Positions 1 through 10,921 of a DNA stretch of 64,000 nucleotides are shown here, one piece after another; position 1 is the stretch's first letter, and each line of letters opens with the position of its first letter. The DNA comes from Aquanectria penicillioides (taxonomy: Eukaryota > Ascomycota > Sordariomycetes > Hypocreales > Nectriaceae). The DNA lies in NCBI GenBank assembly GCA_003415625.1, contig PYIU01000002.1, positions 6,510,001 through 6,574,000 of the forward strand, read 5' to 3'. Position numbers and translations under genes: made by a program. The notes under the pieces are model-generated. The model saw only the letters and a program-made list of their open reading frames with translations, was not told where the DNA came from and did not search any database.

Positions 1-1003
1 CGAACCGAACTTCGCGGCCGAAGTATGGACTTCATGGCCTACGACTGATTGATTTACTGTATCTAAGAGCACTTGGCCATTGCCGACGCTGCGCTTTTCT
101 GTAGCTGTCTATCGGAATATTAACTCACGGTTTCTTTCCGGATGGCTATGGCTTCACCGAAAGAGCACATTACCTGCGTTGCATTGGCTGTTCCGTCAGC
201 CATTGTCAAGAAGCCCTGAGCTGCTTGGCCTCGCTGATGCAGCCCCTCAACCAGATCCAGTCCGTCCAGGGAATTACAGAATCGAAGATGACTCTTCGCA
301 CCGGCCTACGCCTTGGTCGGGTGGTTTGCGATCTTAATCCAATAAACGCGATTAGGAACGGTGATGATCCAATTCAATGCAGGATGAAAGTGAAAGCCCG
401 CGCGTGTAGCAGTGGCAAATGCTATTACGGGGCCTGGTAGGAGAAAGCGGATGGTCGCACCACCTTTTATTCGGCCCCCAATCAAGCGCCCTGACTGCGC
501 TGTTCACGCAGCGATAGATGGTGAATTGAACCCTGGGCTCCCACCATAGTTAAATCCTCACAGCCTCATTCAAAGTCCTCACCTCAAGGTCAAGCTGGCG
601 GCTCCTGATGCACCATGCATGCACACCGCCTCCTAAAGTGCGCACCCGAGTTAGCCTCCTCTAGTTTGTGCCGCGCACCAAGGCAACAATGCAGCATTTC
701 AGTGCCAGTCACACATGGCCAAGGCTCATTTCCAATTCCTTCCGGGTCGTGGATAGCTGGCGTTTCGGGGTTTCTGCAATGATGCAATCGAATGCAGTTT
801 AATGGCTTGCAGCTTGGCATACACCATTTACAGATGCGAAGTGAAAGTCACGAGCCTCCGAGTCAGGATGATGACTGTGGAAGGGTACAATCTATTTTGT
901 TGAAATCATTTCGTCTCCGTCTATTTGCCTTGCCCCTTTATTGTAGTACCTCCAACTTCTGCATGTCGTGATCATCGTCAGTTGTTCGTGGAGGTGCTCC
1001 AAC
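1..1003. other. No recognisable gene
   Basis: Short overlapping open frames occur here on both strands, but none has a start, length or composition I can support. It lies 3' of the hydrolase gene that ends at 1004. The left edge of the window may cut off a neighbour of that gene. Confidence 0.5.
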
Positions 1004-2294
1004 CTAGCCGAACGATAGGTCTCCGTTAATAGTTTGGCAGCCATTCACGATACTCGACTGTACAACGTTGCCCCAAACCGTTATTCCTCCTGTTGAATTC
1101 CCGTATGTTGGTGGCTCCGCAGATGGTTGTGAAACGATTGCATCAGCATGGCCGTGCGACCCGTCTTGATAAGAACGAATGGCGTTTATCCATCTGAGGA
1201 GTTCGCTAACGAGGCTCACAAACCCCGGCTCGCTCTCCCTGGAGAACTTTACCATGTCTCGATGGTTTTTGTGGATTCCTATCGCTGGATACGAAGGCAG
1301 AATGGCAGAGGACTTTGGTACAACCTGCAGTGCCGTTAGTGATATGGAGTCCTCGGCCAACAAAGCATGCCTCAGAATGCATGAATGGGAGCAATTCGGG
1401 GCCGTTAGGGAGTCCATGTGTCTTACCTCACCAAATCTAGGTACCGGCAGTTCTTCATAGAAGCAAGTAATGAAGATTTCGGGATATCCTTCCTGCGTCC
1501 TTGATCTGAGCATAGAATGGAAGTCGCTCTGGATGCGAGCTAGAACCTCGGAATCCCTGTACAGAACCTTGGCTATTCGCGTATTCACTTGTCGAGCAAA
1601 AGCTACCCATTTAACAAGCCGGTCCATTGATACTGCCAATTCAGTTCCCGAATGGGGTGTGCCAAAGAAGGCAATACCTCGCGTGCATCGCACAATCTGT
1701 TTCAAGTGCTCTTCAGCGCTTGCTCTTGATGCCACCAACGCCTATGTTTTCAAGGATCATGAGTCAGCTATTTCGTCAATTTTCTGCCAAGATATGGGTT
1801 GGAAGGATTTACATCTTCACACACAAGACCCCCGAGGCTGTGCGCCACAAATATAATGGGCCTGTCAATCTGCATTATCACAATCAGCACTCCTGCAAGT
1901 AAAGGTGGAGTCGCCATTATCATTACGGTCTTTTCATTCTCTCGATGTGTCGCTAACGCCGAGAGCAGGTTCCTTGCGTGGTCACCAATCCTGTTATTAG
2001 ACACAGCAGAGTCGACCCTGACAATATTCGCATCATACCCATATGTCAATATTCGGGCGTCAGGTATCTTCTGAGCGAGCAGCGTCTTGGGCCAAAAGCC
2101 AACCCCTTCTTTAACCGACCAAGTACGTTCACGGTGACCGCTTAACCCGTGCACGAAGACGATACTGTAAGAAACTATGATAAGCTGATAGTCCGTTCTC
2201 TCGGCCGTGGACCTTACTCAACGACGGGATTTGGCGGCTCGCTCCACGCCTTCACCCCGTACTTGTCTTCAGCGCCGTCTGAGGCATCAGACAT
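1004..2294 (-). CDS. SesB-like alpha/beta serine hydrolase with G/N/Q-rich tail
   Basis: Four exons by splice phase: 2294-2218, 2164-1927, 1869-1813 and 1741-1004, giving 369 aa. All three introns have GTA donors and AG acceptors, and the phase closes exactly. The fold is an alpha/beta hydrolase of the SERAC1/PGAP1-like group: VFVHGLSG near residue 30, nucleophile elbow HSLGG with Ser about 116, GTPHSG at about 151-156, and a candidate catalytic His before DMVKF. Fungal proteins of this class occur alone (SesB) or as N-terminal effectors of NLRs, and the large NLR at 26.6-33.4 kb carries the same module. The last ~28 residues leave the hydrolase fold and are rich in Gly, Asn, Gln and beta-branched residues (VVQSSIVNGCQTINGDLSF). 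I read this as a possible amyloid-signalling tail, as in NLR-paired death effectors. That reading is inference; the hydrolase assignment is firm. No cognate NLR is adjacent inside the window. Confidence 0.8.
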
Positions 2295-3054
2295 GGTTGC
2301 CGACGACTTTGTCCTCCGATATGGCCAAAATTTGATCATTATGTCGAGGGCCGAAGATGCCGGGTTTTGAAGCTGGAGCTCAAGGCAAATCCGTGGGAGA
2401 ATTCTGTCTGGCAACGATGCCTCAGCCTGCACGACGTCCCCAAGTCTGCATGGAAGTGGGCGTCTACAACGACGTGGGCCCACTAAGCTGCTACCCTCGC
2501 TGCGCCGACGCAGTGGCACTGCCTCGCTTCAGAGCGCCTCGCCACCTTTCGAAGCTTCTGCCTTCGAGTGCCAGGAAAAATGGAATCTTGAAGAAAGCGC
2601 AAGGCCGTTTTCGTTGGATCCGCCTCGGAACGGGCCGAGAGGAATTGGATTTGACCCTTTGATTCGGTTCAGCGCAGCATTCGGCCTTTTGGTTCTGTTG
2701 CCATCGGGCAGGAGTCAGTAATTGCGCACCTCTAGTCCAAGTGGCATGACAATCTGCTACGTCAAGAGACTATTTCATCGGGAAATCGTTAACGTGTCTC
2801 TTCATGCATGTTGGACGCAAGTTTGCTCAATGACAGGAGTAAATTAGCAATCTCCTCTTCGCATTCCAAGTGGCTGGTTGGATCAGGTTGGATCAATGCT
2901 TGTTCAATGAGGGGTTGTGAACTTCAACCACTTCGCTTTCACACGAAACATCCAGCAAGTGCCCATTATTTCACTATTAAATTGTAAACAATAAGTCCTA
3001 CATCTAACTACCCGTACCTTTCTATGAACAGAAGTCAAAGCTTTCAGCTTCAAC

Positions 3055-3640
3055 CTTGCCTGCCACAATCGACATCACGACCGATCCCTTCACCTCCACG
3101 TCAGGCCGCTCACCAAGGCCATCACCAGCTGCGTTGTCTCTCGGTGTTTTAATCTTCAACATGTCAGATTTTGCCACACATCGTCTCTTTCTTCACATAC
3201 CTGGTCCTTGGTTTGGGGTATCGGGCCGGCTGCGTGGCCATCAGTCATCATCGTGCCCACCATAAAGAGTAGTGCTTTTGGACATACAGAATTTAATGGT
3301 GCCCTTGCTGGCCACCTCTTGCGCAACCACTGATTTGATAGACTCCCCCACAGAGATCTTCTTTTGCCGTGGAGGGTGCACATTCGCCTATTTGGATAGA
3401 TCAATAGAGGGATCTCGCACACCAGTGGCAGTGATGAACGCATACTTTATTGGCCAGCGGTGGCACAACATCCTTTCCATCTAGCCTTCTCCCGTGTGGC
3501 CCAGTACCCCCAGTGGGGGAAATGGTCTCGGTGGCACTGCCCACATTACCAGAAGTCCTATTCCTATTCATGGTGACGATCGAGGTGCAAGTGGGAAATG
3601 GTGGCGTAGTTGGGTTCGAAAATCTGTACAAACCCCCCCG
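3055..3640 (-). pseudogene. Possible decayed coding relic
   Basis: On the minus strand several adjacent stretches have protein-like composition but sit in different frames and are interrupted. One reads YAFITATGVRDPSIDLSK, then a TAG, then continues in the same frame for about 47 codons (KISVGESIKSVVAQEVASKG and beyond). Upstream, a different frame runs into it (GRRLDGKDVVPPLANK). Downstream, another frame encodes about 45 residues. The TAG could have been CAG or AAG, as in C-to-T decay. I recognise no family, and chance open frames remain a real alternative. Confidence 0.2.
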
Positions 3641-4646
3641 CAGAATTGAACAGGGATCTTTTTCAACAGACGCGCAGGAAAAGGGTTCGTCAAGTTCGGG
3701 AGTGGGAATATATACCCAGCTCTCGAGAACTCCAGCATGATGACCTCAATGACTAAACGGAAGCTAATGCAGCTGGGCCGCACTTGGAGCCCAGTGTTCG
3801 TTTCAACTCCTTACTCCGTGAGATCAGTCGTCTCGACATGTACATAGTAATGTGCACAGAGCGGGCGTTGCAGCGGGCTGGTGAAGCCAAACATCGCTGA
3901 TGGATTGAGCTAGTCGATGCGTGTGCTTCGGTCGCCTTCTATCACCATCCTTGCCTACATCTCAACATGGCTGTCCACAGGGTGGTCAGACTGGCCAGGC
4001 TCCGGACCGCCCCCACGTCTCAGGCCAGCAGTACGCATTACGGGAGAGAAGGCAGAGTGGAAACGAGATCGAGGGGCATCTTAGTTGACGCAGAAGAACG
4101 CGGTCTCAATCTGGGCCGCCAGAACCCTTTATTTCTGCTGGCAAATGGGCTGCTGGATTCATGTCATTGTGCCCGCCGAAAGTGCGAAGTACGCGCGGGG
4201 TCCTCGGTTTCGTGCATGGGGCATGGACGTATGGGGCAGCATACATAAGGCTGGGGGAAAGCCAGCCCAGACCGAGACCTAGACCTAGACCCAATCAGCA
4301 AATTGGTACCGGCAATGGGAGTCTTCACACCCTCTCTCTCAAGGGGACGGAGGCAGCGTGAGTGGGTGGGCGATCAAGACTTCTTCGGCAAGTGTGTCAT
4401 ACATCGGGTCATTCATCCGTCCGCCAAGTGATCAGTGAGATCGCCTCAGTTTTCTCGGTTAAGGCCTCCCAGGGGCTTCTCGGTACCGGCTTCAAGTGGT
4501 TGGACGTCACAGAGAAGAAGTCTCCCAATACCGAAATGCCGGAAGCTTGACTGACTAGGTAGGTGTGTGAGGTATGGACAGCAATGTTCAGTCACTGAAA
4601 CTTCAGGGCTGTCGTGAACTCGTGATCACTGCAAGGCATCCGTGGG

Positions 4647-4670
4647 GGCGACAAGGCGACAAGGCGACAA
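4647..4670. repeat. 3 x 8-bp tandem repeat
   Basis: Three perfect head-to-tail copies of GGCGACAA, about 970 bp upstream of the coiled-coil gene. No function is evident. Confidence 0.9.
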
Positions 4671-4934
4671 ATGATGTCGCGAGCATACTTGCGCCTCTCA
4701 AGGTCTTTTGTCTCTGTTCCTTGGAGGCATCTTAGTGGGTCTCACTCAGTGCGCTGTGGAGAATTGAGACAGACATGGGCGGATAGTCCAACTGTCAAGC
4801 GTCAACCTGACCGGGCTGCCACTTATTCCCTCGTATGGTCTCAGCCGTCTGCATCAGTGCGTCGGCTCACGCATAGTTTGGTTCAGTTGCTGGTCTGTCT
4901 GTCTTTTTGTCTCAGCTTCTCATTCTCGACATAC

Positions 4935-4949
4935 AGTGCAGTGCAGTGC
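4935..4949. repeat. 3 x 5-bp tandem repeat (AGTGC)
   Basis: Three perfect copies of AGTGC in the upstream region of the coiled-coil gene. A simple sequence repeat with no evident function. Confidence 0.85.
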
Positions 4950-5638
4950 AGTACGGTATCAGTCAGAAATCATTTTATACCCGGCACGCAAGCATCGTGC
5001 CTGTTTTCACTCCAGCTTCCAGGGGCATCTGGCGAACCGAGCCAGCGACCGCAGCCGCCATCACGGCCGCTGTGGGGAACAGACAGACACGTTGCGGGAG
5101 GCAGCGTATGACAGCGACAAGGGCCAGCGCCAGCCAACATTTTCGTAGCCCGCCTTGATTGGCGATTCGTGCATGGCGTGTGGTATGATTCTGCGCAGCT
5201 TGCATCGAGCTACTGAAAGGTCCAGCGCGAAGAGAGACACTGGATCCAGTAGCAGCCACTCCCCATATTCGCACAGCGTCTAGATGTTGCATCAGAAATG
5301 CAGTCATGAGACCCCACAATAGACCACTCCTGAGCTCATGGTGGCTATGCATCTCCTTGCCGCTCTGCTTTCTCCTTGGTCACCTCACCTCACCGTGCCC
5401 CTGGAATGCAACGCGTAGCCATCTCTCGCATCCTTTTCAACACATGGCTTTCCGTTCTCCCCTTAACCAAGCTCTGCCTGTAGACAAAGCTTTCAGACCC
5501 CACCACAGCTACAAACCCCAGCCTACCCGCAGAGCGCCAACAGCGAGGGATACTGGTATTTCCGATCGCCAAGAAGCTGCCCATGGTCCAATTCGTTTGA
5601 CCTGGCAGCGGAAGGCATCGCTGGACTGAGAGCTACAC

Positions 5639-8569
5639 ATGGCCGGAAACCGAACGGTACCGCCGCGAACTGCTCCAGCGAGCTCGTCCGATTCAGCTTC
5701 CTTGAACAGCAGTAGCGCAGACGAAAGCGATCATCACTTTAGCACTCGAGGGAACCACCCGTTGTCAAGCGCTAATACGAAATTCCCACGATCTCAAAAG
5801 AAGCCGAGGCCTCCAGGCAACAACACGTCAGTCCCGATCACCAGTCGCACGGCTCAGCGTGAGGCCACCATTGATCAAAGCTCCAAGGAATCTCGGAGGT
5901 CCGAAAAGCAGCAACCAGGAGTGACTATCCAGGTCATACCTAAGCCTGCAGGTCCCGTCTCTCGTCGGCAAAGACTGCTTCCTCGTCCTGACATGGACGA
6001 TAATTACACCGCCAGTGAGCTCGGTAGGAGCAATTACCCATATAGGCGACCGGCGGAAAATGGACTGGGCTTTTACAGCGGCCAGTCATACGTAGGACCC
6101 GGGGCCCAAGCGATCCCCTTCAACCCGTTCACCAACTATAATCAGAACATGGCGCCCGGTTATCCGCCAGCGTCGCAAGGGGACTCTGTACCGCCGCATC
6201 TCAGGCAGTATATCTGGGGCTCGCCACCACCCGCACCACCTCCCATCGCTACAGGGCCAGACCCGAGCAGGCCAGATATACAAGAGGAGATAGATAAGGT
6301 AAGGAAAGAACTTGAGAAGTTGAAAGAGGATAGAGACAGGCGAATGAGAGGGGACTCGAATGACGAAGAGATCGACATTTTGATGGCGGAGATTCTCACA
6401 TATAAGAAGAATCAGGAAAGGAAGGCTGGGGAATCATCGAAGCAGGATCTCAAAACAGTCTTGGAAGAACTCAAGTTTGAACGAGAACGAGTGCAGACTC
6501 TAGAAATGGAGAAGGCGGCAATCCAACAGGAGGCGGAGGCTGAATTTCTGAGAAGAGCCGAGGCAGCTAATGCAGCAGAGCAACAGCGATTGAAGCGAGA
6601 GGACGAAATCCGAAAGGAAACCGAGATGGACACTCTGGGTAGGGTGGAAGTCGAGAAGCATGTTCAAGATGAGTTCCAAAAGGCACAAATAGATCAAATT
6701 CAACGGATGATGGAGAGGCTAGGGGAGCAAGTGGCTTTGATGGAAAGGAAGGAAACTGAACGGCTAGCCGAAGGGCAACGAGAGAAGGAGAGGCTTGCGC
6801 AAGAGAAACTAGAGGAAGAGGCGATTCAAAGGTTGAGAGATGAGAAGGCTCGTCAAGATCTTTTGGCAGCCCAGCAGCGGGAAGAGGAGGAAAGGCAAAG
6901 GTTGGAACAGGAAGAAAGGGAACGGGCTGAGAGGGAGGCAAAACAGAAACTTATGGACGAGATGCACGCTGAGGCAGAGGAACTCGTCCGCGAGGAGAGA
7001 AGGAAATTTGAAGAGGAAAGGCTGCTACGTGAAGCGTTGGCAGAGGCAAAGCGAGAAGAGGAGGAGGCCACTAAAAAGGCGTCCGAAGAGAAGATCCGCA
7101 AACGAATCGAAGAGGAAGTCAAGGAGGCCCTTTCTGAAAAGCTCAAAGTGGAGATCGAGCGACTTCAACACGACCTGCGACGGCATACGAACGGGGCCCT
7201 TCCGATGCTCCGCATGGGCAGAACCGAGCAACAGCATCGGCCGCAGGGTTTGATCGATCAGCAAAGGTACCATCTTTTGGAGCAATCACACGAGCTCCCT
7301 TCCTCAAACCCTTGGTCTGAAAATCGTAAACGGGTCTCTGTCCGAAACCAGATCCAAGGTCAGCGGTCGTTTGAGGGCTCTCATGATTTCTCCAGGTTCC
7401 AGGATCAACGACTCTTTGGCGAAGTTGAAGGCTACAATCAATGGGCATCGGAAGATTACGCCCACGTGCATCCGTATGGGTATGGACAACAGCTGTACGG
7501 TGAATCGTATCTCCCTGCACAGCATCCCTACTACACGGATGATGTCTCAACCACCTCCTCCACACCCGTTTCTCCTCGGCAACGCGATCCTCGCAGCCAG
7601 GATTCGGCATCAGACACCGATGGTGCACCAAGAGTTTATTCTAACCCTTACAGAGATAGGCAGTACAGACAGCAGCAGAAAAACATCACTGATCAGTTTC
7701 GAAGGCCACAATCAGACACCGGGCCTGCATTCCCGCCATACGACGAGCCCCTTCAAAGCCCAGGGGCGCAGTCCGCCGCCGAGGATGCACGGTCGAGTGC
7801 AAGCTATCCCAACTTTCATACGCATAATGGATGGTTCCAGCAGCTGGACGAGGCCAGCCGACACATGTCCGGAACACACATGCCCGGTCTGGGCGGCACA
7901 GAGACGCATAATATGAGACAGATTCCACCTCCCGCTAACGTCATGACTCCGGAATCAGGCGCTGACGATGCTAACAACCAAAGCGGAGTCGAAAATGGAG
8001 ACACGAGCAATGATAACGGCCGCAAAATGAATAGAGAACAGAGAAACGGAAGGAAGGGGAACGAAAGCGAAGCTAGTTCAACGTCTGATTCAAAGGAAAC
8101 CCCCCAGGAGCTCTTTGGACACAGGTTCCGAGCCAACGGTGATTCGTCAATACCGCGAGATTGGAGGCCTCACAGGCATATGCAACCTCCTCCATCGGGA
8201 CCACCAGTTCCAACACCGCCACCGCAGGTAGCACCAAAGCCGGCGTCGTGGAAAGTTGCCACAGAGAGGCCGATCCTCAACAGCAACCGGTACATGTTCA
8301 ACGACCGGGGACAGATCGCAGGCTTTCCGCCGTCGTCCCAGACTCCGCTGCAGGCGCAGGTTCTGCAGGCTCCCCAGCTGGCTCAAGCGATGGCTCCTAG
8401 TTTGCTGAAGGGCGCCTCCATTGTCATGCTGCCGTTCATCCCGGTGTATCCTGTGCAGTTCAGCCCGGCGGCCCCCGAACAGATTGTCACGCCGCCGGCG
8501 TCCTCGGGGGACGAGTCCAGCGCGCAGACGACGCATATGGGAAATTCCGATGTTGTAAATGGTGTTTAG
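5639..8569 (+). CDS. Large coiled-coil protein with disordered flanks
   Basis: An intronless frame of 976 aa starting at the first ATG after a stop. Residues 1-130 are Ser/Arg/Pro-rich and probably disordered. Residues 130-215 are Pro/Tyr/Gly-rich with a PPPAPPP run. Residues about 215-515 are a long charged coiled coil dominated by Glu, Lys, Arg and Gln (for example EEIDKVRKELEKLKEDRDRR). The remaining ~450 residues are low-complexity, rich in Pro, Gln, Asn and Ser. The only hydrophobic patch is near the C-terminus (ASIVMLPFIPVYPVQFSP, about 927-944). No enzyme or DNA-binding motif is visible. The architecture suggests a scaffold or cytoskeleton-associated protein, but that is inference from composition only. 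It converges on the GAR transformylase gene, with 397 bp between stop codons. Confidence 0.8.
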   Translation: MAGNRTVPPRTAPASSSDSASLNSSSADESDHHFSTRGNHPLSSANTKFPRSQKKPRPPGNNTSVPITSRTAQREATIDQSSKESRRSEKQQPGVTIQVIPKPAGPVSRRQRLLPRPDMDDNYTASELGRSNYPYRRPAENGLGFYSGQSYVGPGAQAIPFNPFTNYNQNMAPGYPPASQGDSVPPHLRQYIWGSPPPAPPPIATGPDPSRPDIQEEIDKVRKELEKLKEDRDRRMRGDSNDEEIDILMAEILTYKKNQERKAGESSKQDLKTVLEELKFERERVQTLEMEKAAIQQEAEAEFLRRAEAANAAEQQRLKREDEIRKETEMDTLGRVEVEKHVQDEFQKAQIDQIQRMMERLGEQVALMERKETERLAEGQREKERLAQEKLEEEAIQRLRDEKARQDLLAAQQREEEERQRLEQEERERAEREAKQKLMDEMHAEAEELVREERRKFEEERLLREALAEAKREEEEATKKASEEKIRKRIEEEVKEALSEKLKVEIERLQHDLRRHTNGALPMLRMGRTEQQHRPQGLIDQQRYHLLEQSHELPSSNPWSENRKRVSVRNQIQGQRSFEGSHDFSRFQDQRLFGEVEGYNQWASEDYAHVHPYGYGQQLYGESYLPAQHPYYTDDVSTTSSTPVSPRQRDPRSQDSASDTDGAPRVYSNPYRDRQYRQQQKNITDQFRRPQSDTGPAFPPYDEPLQSPGAQSAAEDARSSASYPNFHTHNGWFQQLDEASRHMSGTHMPGLGGTETHNMRQIPPPANVMTPESGADDANNQSGVENGDTSNDNGRKMNREQRNGRKGNESEASSTSDSKETPQELFGHRFRANGDSSIPRDWRPHRHMQPPPSGPPVPTPPPQVAPKPASWKVATERPILNSNRYMFNDRGQIAGFPPSSQTPLQAQVLQAPQLAQAMAPSLLKGASIVMLPFIPVYPVQFSPAAPEQIVTPPASSGDESSAQTTHMGNSDVVNGV

Positions 8570-8966
8570 AGCGTGTCAAGGTTCATTCCGTTACTTTAAA
8601 TCCTTTAATGTAGCTTTCATTCTTTTTCTTTTCAAATATCAACTTGACTTTTTCAAATGATTCTCAAGAGTAGGCCTGGGTGTGTGTGTGTGTGTGGTTA
8701 TCGGCAAACTATGACGCTTTGTGACAGTCCAGATGACTTGTGCCATAAACCAGGGCTTCCCTAATGCCTCGTCCACTGATCAAAGGAGGCAGGCTAAGCA
8801 TCCTCTGCCTCATCCATATGGCTTTGGAGCCTCTAAATTCATATCTCATTGTTTACCAACGATGCCCATAGACCGATGATGTTCGTCTTTTTTTCATTCA
8901 AAACTAAGCAATGCAAATGTGTCATGGATGCCACATTCACACAATCTTAGACCCCCAATCAGTTCC
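8570..8966. other. Convergent 3' intergenic region with GT repeat
   Basis: This lies between two convergent stop codons and holds both 3' UTRs. It includes a (GT)8 microsatellite at about 8680-8696. No gene is seen. Confidence 0.6.
8680..8696. repeat. (GT)n microsatellite
   Basis: About eight uninterrupted GT units in the 3' region of the coiled-coil gene. Confidence 0.9.
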
Positions 8967-9751
8967 TTATTTTGCCCGTGCCTCCAGAATCTCTCCGGCC
9001 ACCTTGGCCGAGGCCTTGACGATCAGTTCGTGCTCGTGGGAGTGTATCCTCTCCTCAAGCTGGGGAAGCTCCTCTCCGTGCCACTCAATCTCCTGCACCA
9101 GGATGGGAGCACCACGGTCAACAGTCTCAACGACGTAGTGGACCATGATGCCAGTGCGTGTTAGCTTTCCAGCCTTGAATTCTGCAAATGCGCGTTCTAT
9201 CGCACCAGCTCCATCAAACTCTCCTGTTCGATTGTTAGCTTGGTACTTCAATATCCATAGATGGAACCTACCGGGCAATGCAGGGTGCAGGTTGATAACC
9301 TTGATCCCAGCTCGCTCCAGGGGCTCCAGGAAAGCTCCTGAGAAGACGTGCATCCAACCAGCCAACACAATCAACTCTGGCTTCTCAGTGCCCTCGGTAA
9401 GAATTTTGTTTGCCAGCGCAGCATCATATGCCTTGCGCGCCTCAGCCACTTTGCTCTGGTCCTTCTCGCCCTTGGGCAAGAAGCCGTTGCTGATCAAGTT
9501 AAAGTATTCCCAAGGAATAGCTATGAAATTTCTATTAGAAAATTGCAATGCCTCTAGGAAAGCAGAATAGACATACAAGCATTATCGGCTCGGGTTGTGG
9601 CATAAGCCTTTGCGCGGTTTACAATAAGGCGAGTAATCTGGCTGTTGGGGATGCTGCCCGCGGCAACGGCGTTGATCAAGGCCTGGAAGTTGGAGCCGTT
9701 GCCAGAGGCCATGACAAGGATTCGGCAAGGAGACTGCTGCTGGGCCGCCAT
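8967..9751 (-). CDS. ADE8: Phosphoribosylglycinamide formyltransferase (GAR transformylase)
   Basis: Three exons: 9751-9577, 9520-9272 and 9223-8967, giving 226 aa (yeast Ade8 is 214). The introns are 56 and 48 nt with GTATGT and GTAGGT donors. The enzyme transfers the formyl group of 10-formyl-THF to GAR in the third step of de novo purine synthesis, in the cytosol. Visible family features in order: the N-terminal phosphate-binding loop MASGNGSNFQAL (about 14-25), LAGWMHVFSG, the catalytic Asn/His motif NLHPALPG, GIMVHYVVETVDRGAPI with the conserved Asp, and QEIEWHGEE. The second intron leaves the frame open, so a translation without splicing gains 16 spurious residues after HPALPG; splicing restores LPGEFDGAGAIERAF. 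As in yeasts this is a stand-alone protein, not fused to GAR synthetase or AIR synthetase. Confidence 0.95.
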
Positions 9752-10921
9752 TGTTGTGACTTTTGCAGTTTCTTAGGTTGGGCAAAGGTGATGGGGGTAT
9801 CAAATATCTAAACGGACCCGATTGCCGTTACAATGGGCCTGGACGAAAAATAAATGATAAGATAAATGAATTGACAGAAACGGAGTGGGATTGAGAGTTG
9901 GAAAACTCTGAAGTGCCGCAATTGTCAAGACAAATCGGTTCTTTTCGAGTCGATCTGTGCAAGGGTTGAGTGGGTTGATTCATGTGATGCGGGCGTGGTG
10001 TATTTTTTTTTTTCCCTATGCCCAAGACCATTGAGCGCCGCTGTTACTGTGGAATAGCGTTCTTCCGAGGCCGAAAGTCTGAAGCTCTTGCTAACAAAAT
10101 GGCTCCGCGCCATTGTAAAATGCTGCCCACCACGACGAAGAGCCAGAAAGACGAGCTTCAGAGGCGGGGCGACGGCAAAACATCGGGCATGAGGGGATCT
10201 AGATCTAGGAACCTGTACAACAACAATCACAATTATCGCAAACTCTCCTGAGGTTAGTTGGCGTCACTTATGAAGATAATCCAATGTTTGATCTAGAATC
10301 CTCTTTGCCACATCTTGCCGAATTTCTTCATTTTGTGTTATTCTTGTGTTATTCTTCTTCCTGCCTTTCTCGCTCAGGAATTCCCCCTTGTTGCTTGCTT
10401 TGGAGGGGTAATTGGCGGGGTTGTGGATGGAGCTCATAGTGGGGGCACTACCCCTCGGTCATGAGGGTGCAAAGCTTTTCCAACATGAGAGCGGACGCTT
10501 CGTGGGTTATCAAAGAAGGAACTTTGAGTTCTTAGAGTGGATTTCCGTCATAGAATTAATGTGTTGATTTGCATCTCATACTACCTAATTCCCTGAGCTA
10601 CTTTGATAGGCTAATACTCCTAGTGTCCCACCGAGCTATCGGCCTCAGTAACCCCTGTCAAAAATGCGAAGTAAACATTCTCGATTCAAGAAAGAAATTT
10701 ATAAATTTTAATCATCAATTTGGTCTTGAGGTCACTATTGATGTTGATCGGTTTCAAGGTGGCCAACTGTGAGCTTTTCCCATTGATTCCTATGACAACT
10801 GGCTATTTCTGCTATTATAAAACACAGGCATGCTAAGCATGACGAAGAATATATGACTCAGTCAAGTTTGGACTCTAGAATGATCCTGCATTGCTCACGC
10901 AATGCCCATCTAGTCTAAAAC
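9752..10921. other. Intergenic: promoter of ADE8 and 3' flank of the beta-helix gene
   Basis: Two minus-strand genes flank this 1.2 kb. A 77-codon frame at 10018-10251 has no recognisable features. The part from 10.5 to 10.9 kb is visibly more AT-rich than its surroundings. No gene is supported. Confidence 0.5.

Larger units (their letters stand above)
2295..5638. other. Intergenic region with short direct repeats
   Basis: Apart from the possible gene relic at 3.05-3.64 kb, I see no supportable gene. The part next to 5639 is probably promoter and leader of the coiled-coil gene. It contains small tandem repeats near 4275, 4647 and 4935, and a doubled ten-base GGTTGGATCA near 2876. Confidence 0.45.

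Noticed and set aside
3596..3622. tRNA-like boxes (TGGCGTAGTTGG next to GGTTCGAAAATC)
   Set aside because: The A-box-like and B-box-like words overlap instead of being about 30-40 nt apart, and no cloverleaf can be drawn.
9224..9271. In-frame reading through the second ADE8 intron
   Set aside because: The insertion splits the highly conserved region after HPALPG; removing the 48-nt GT..AG segment restores the family sequence.
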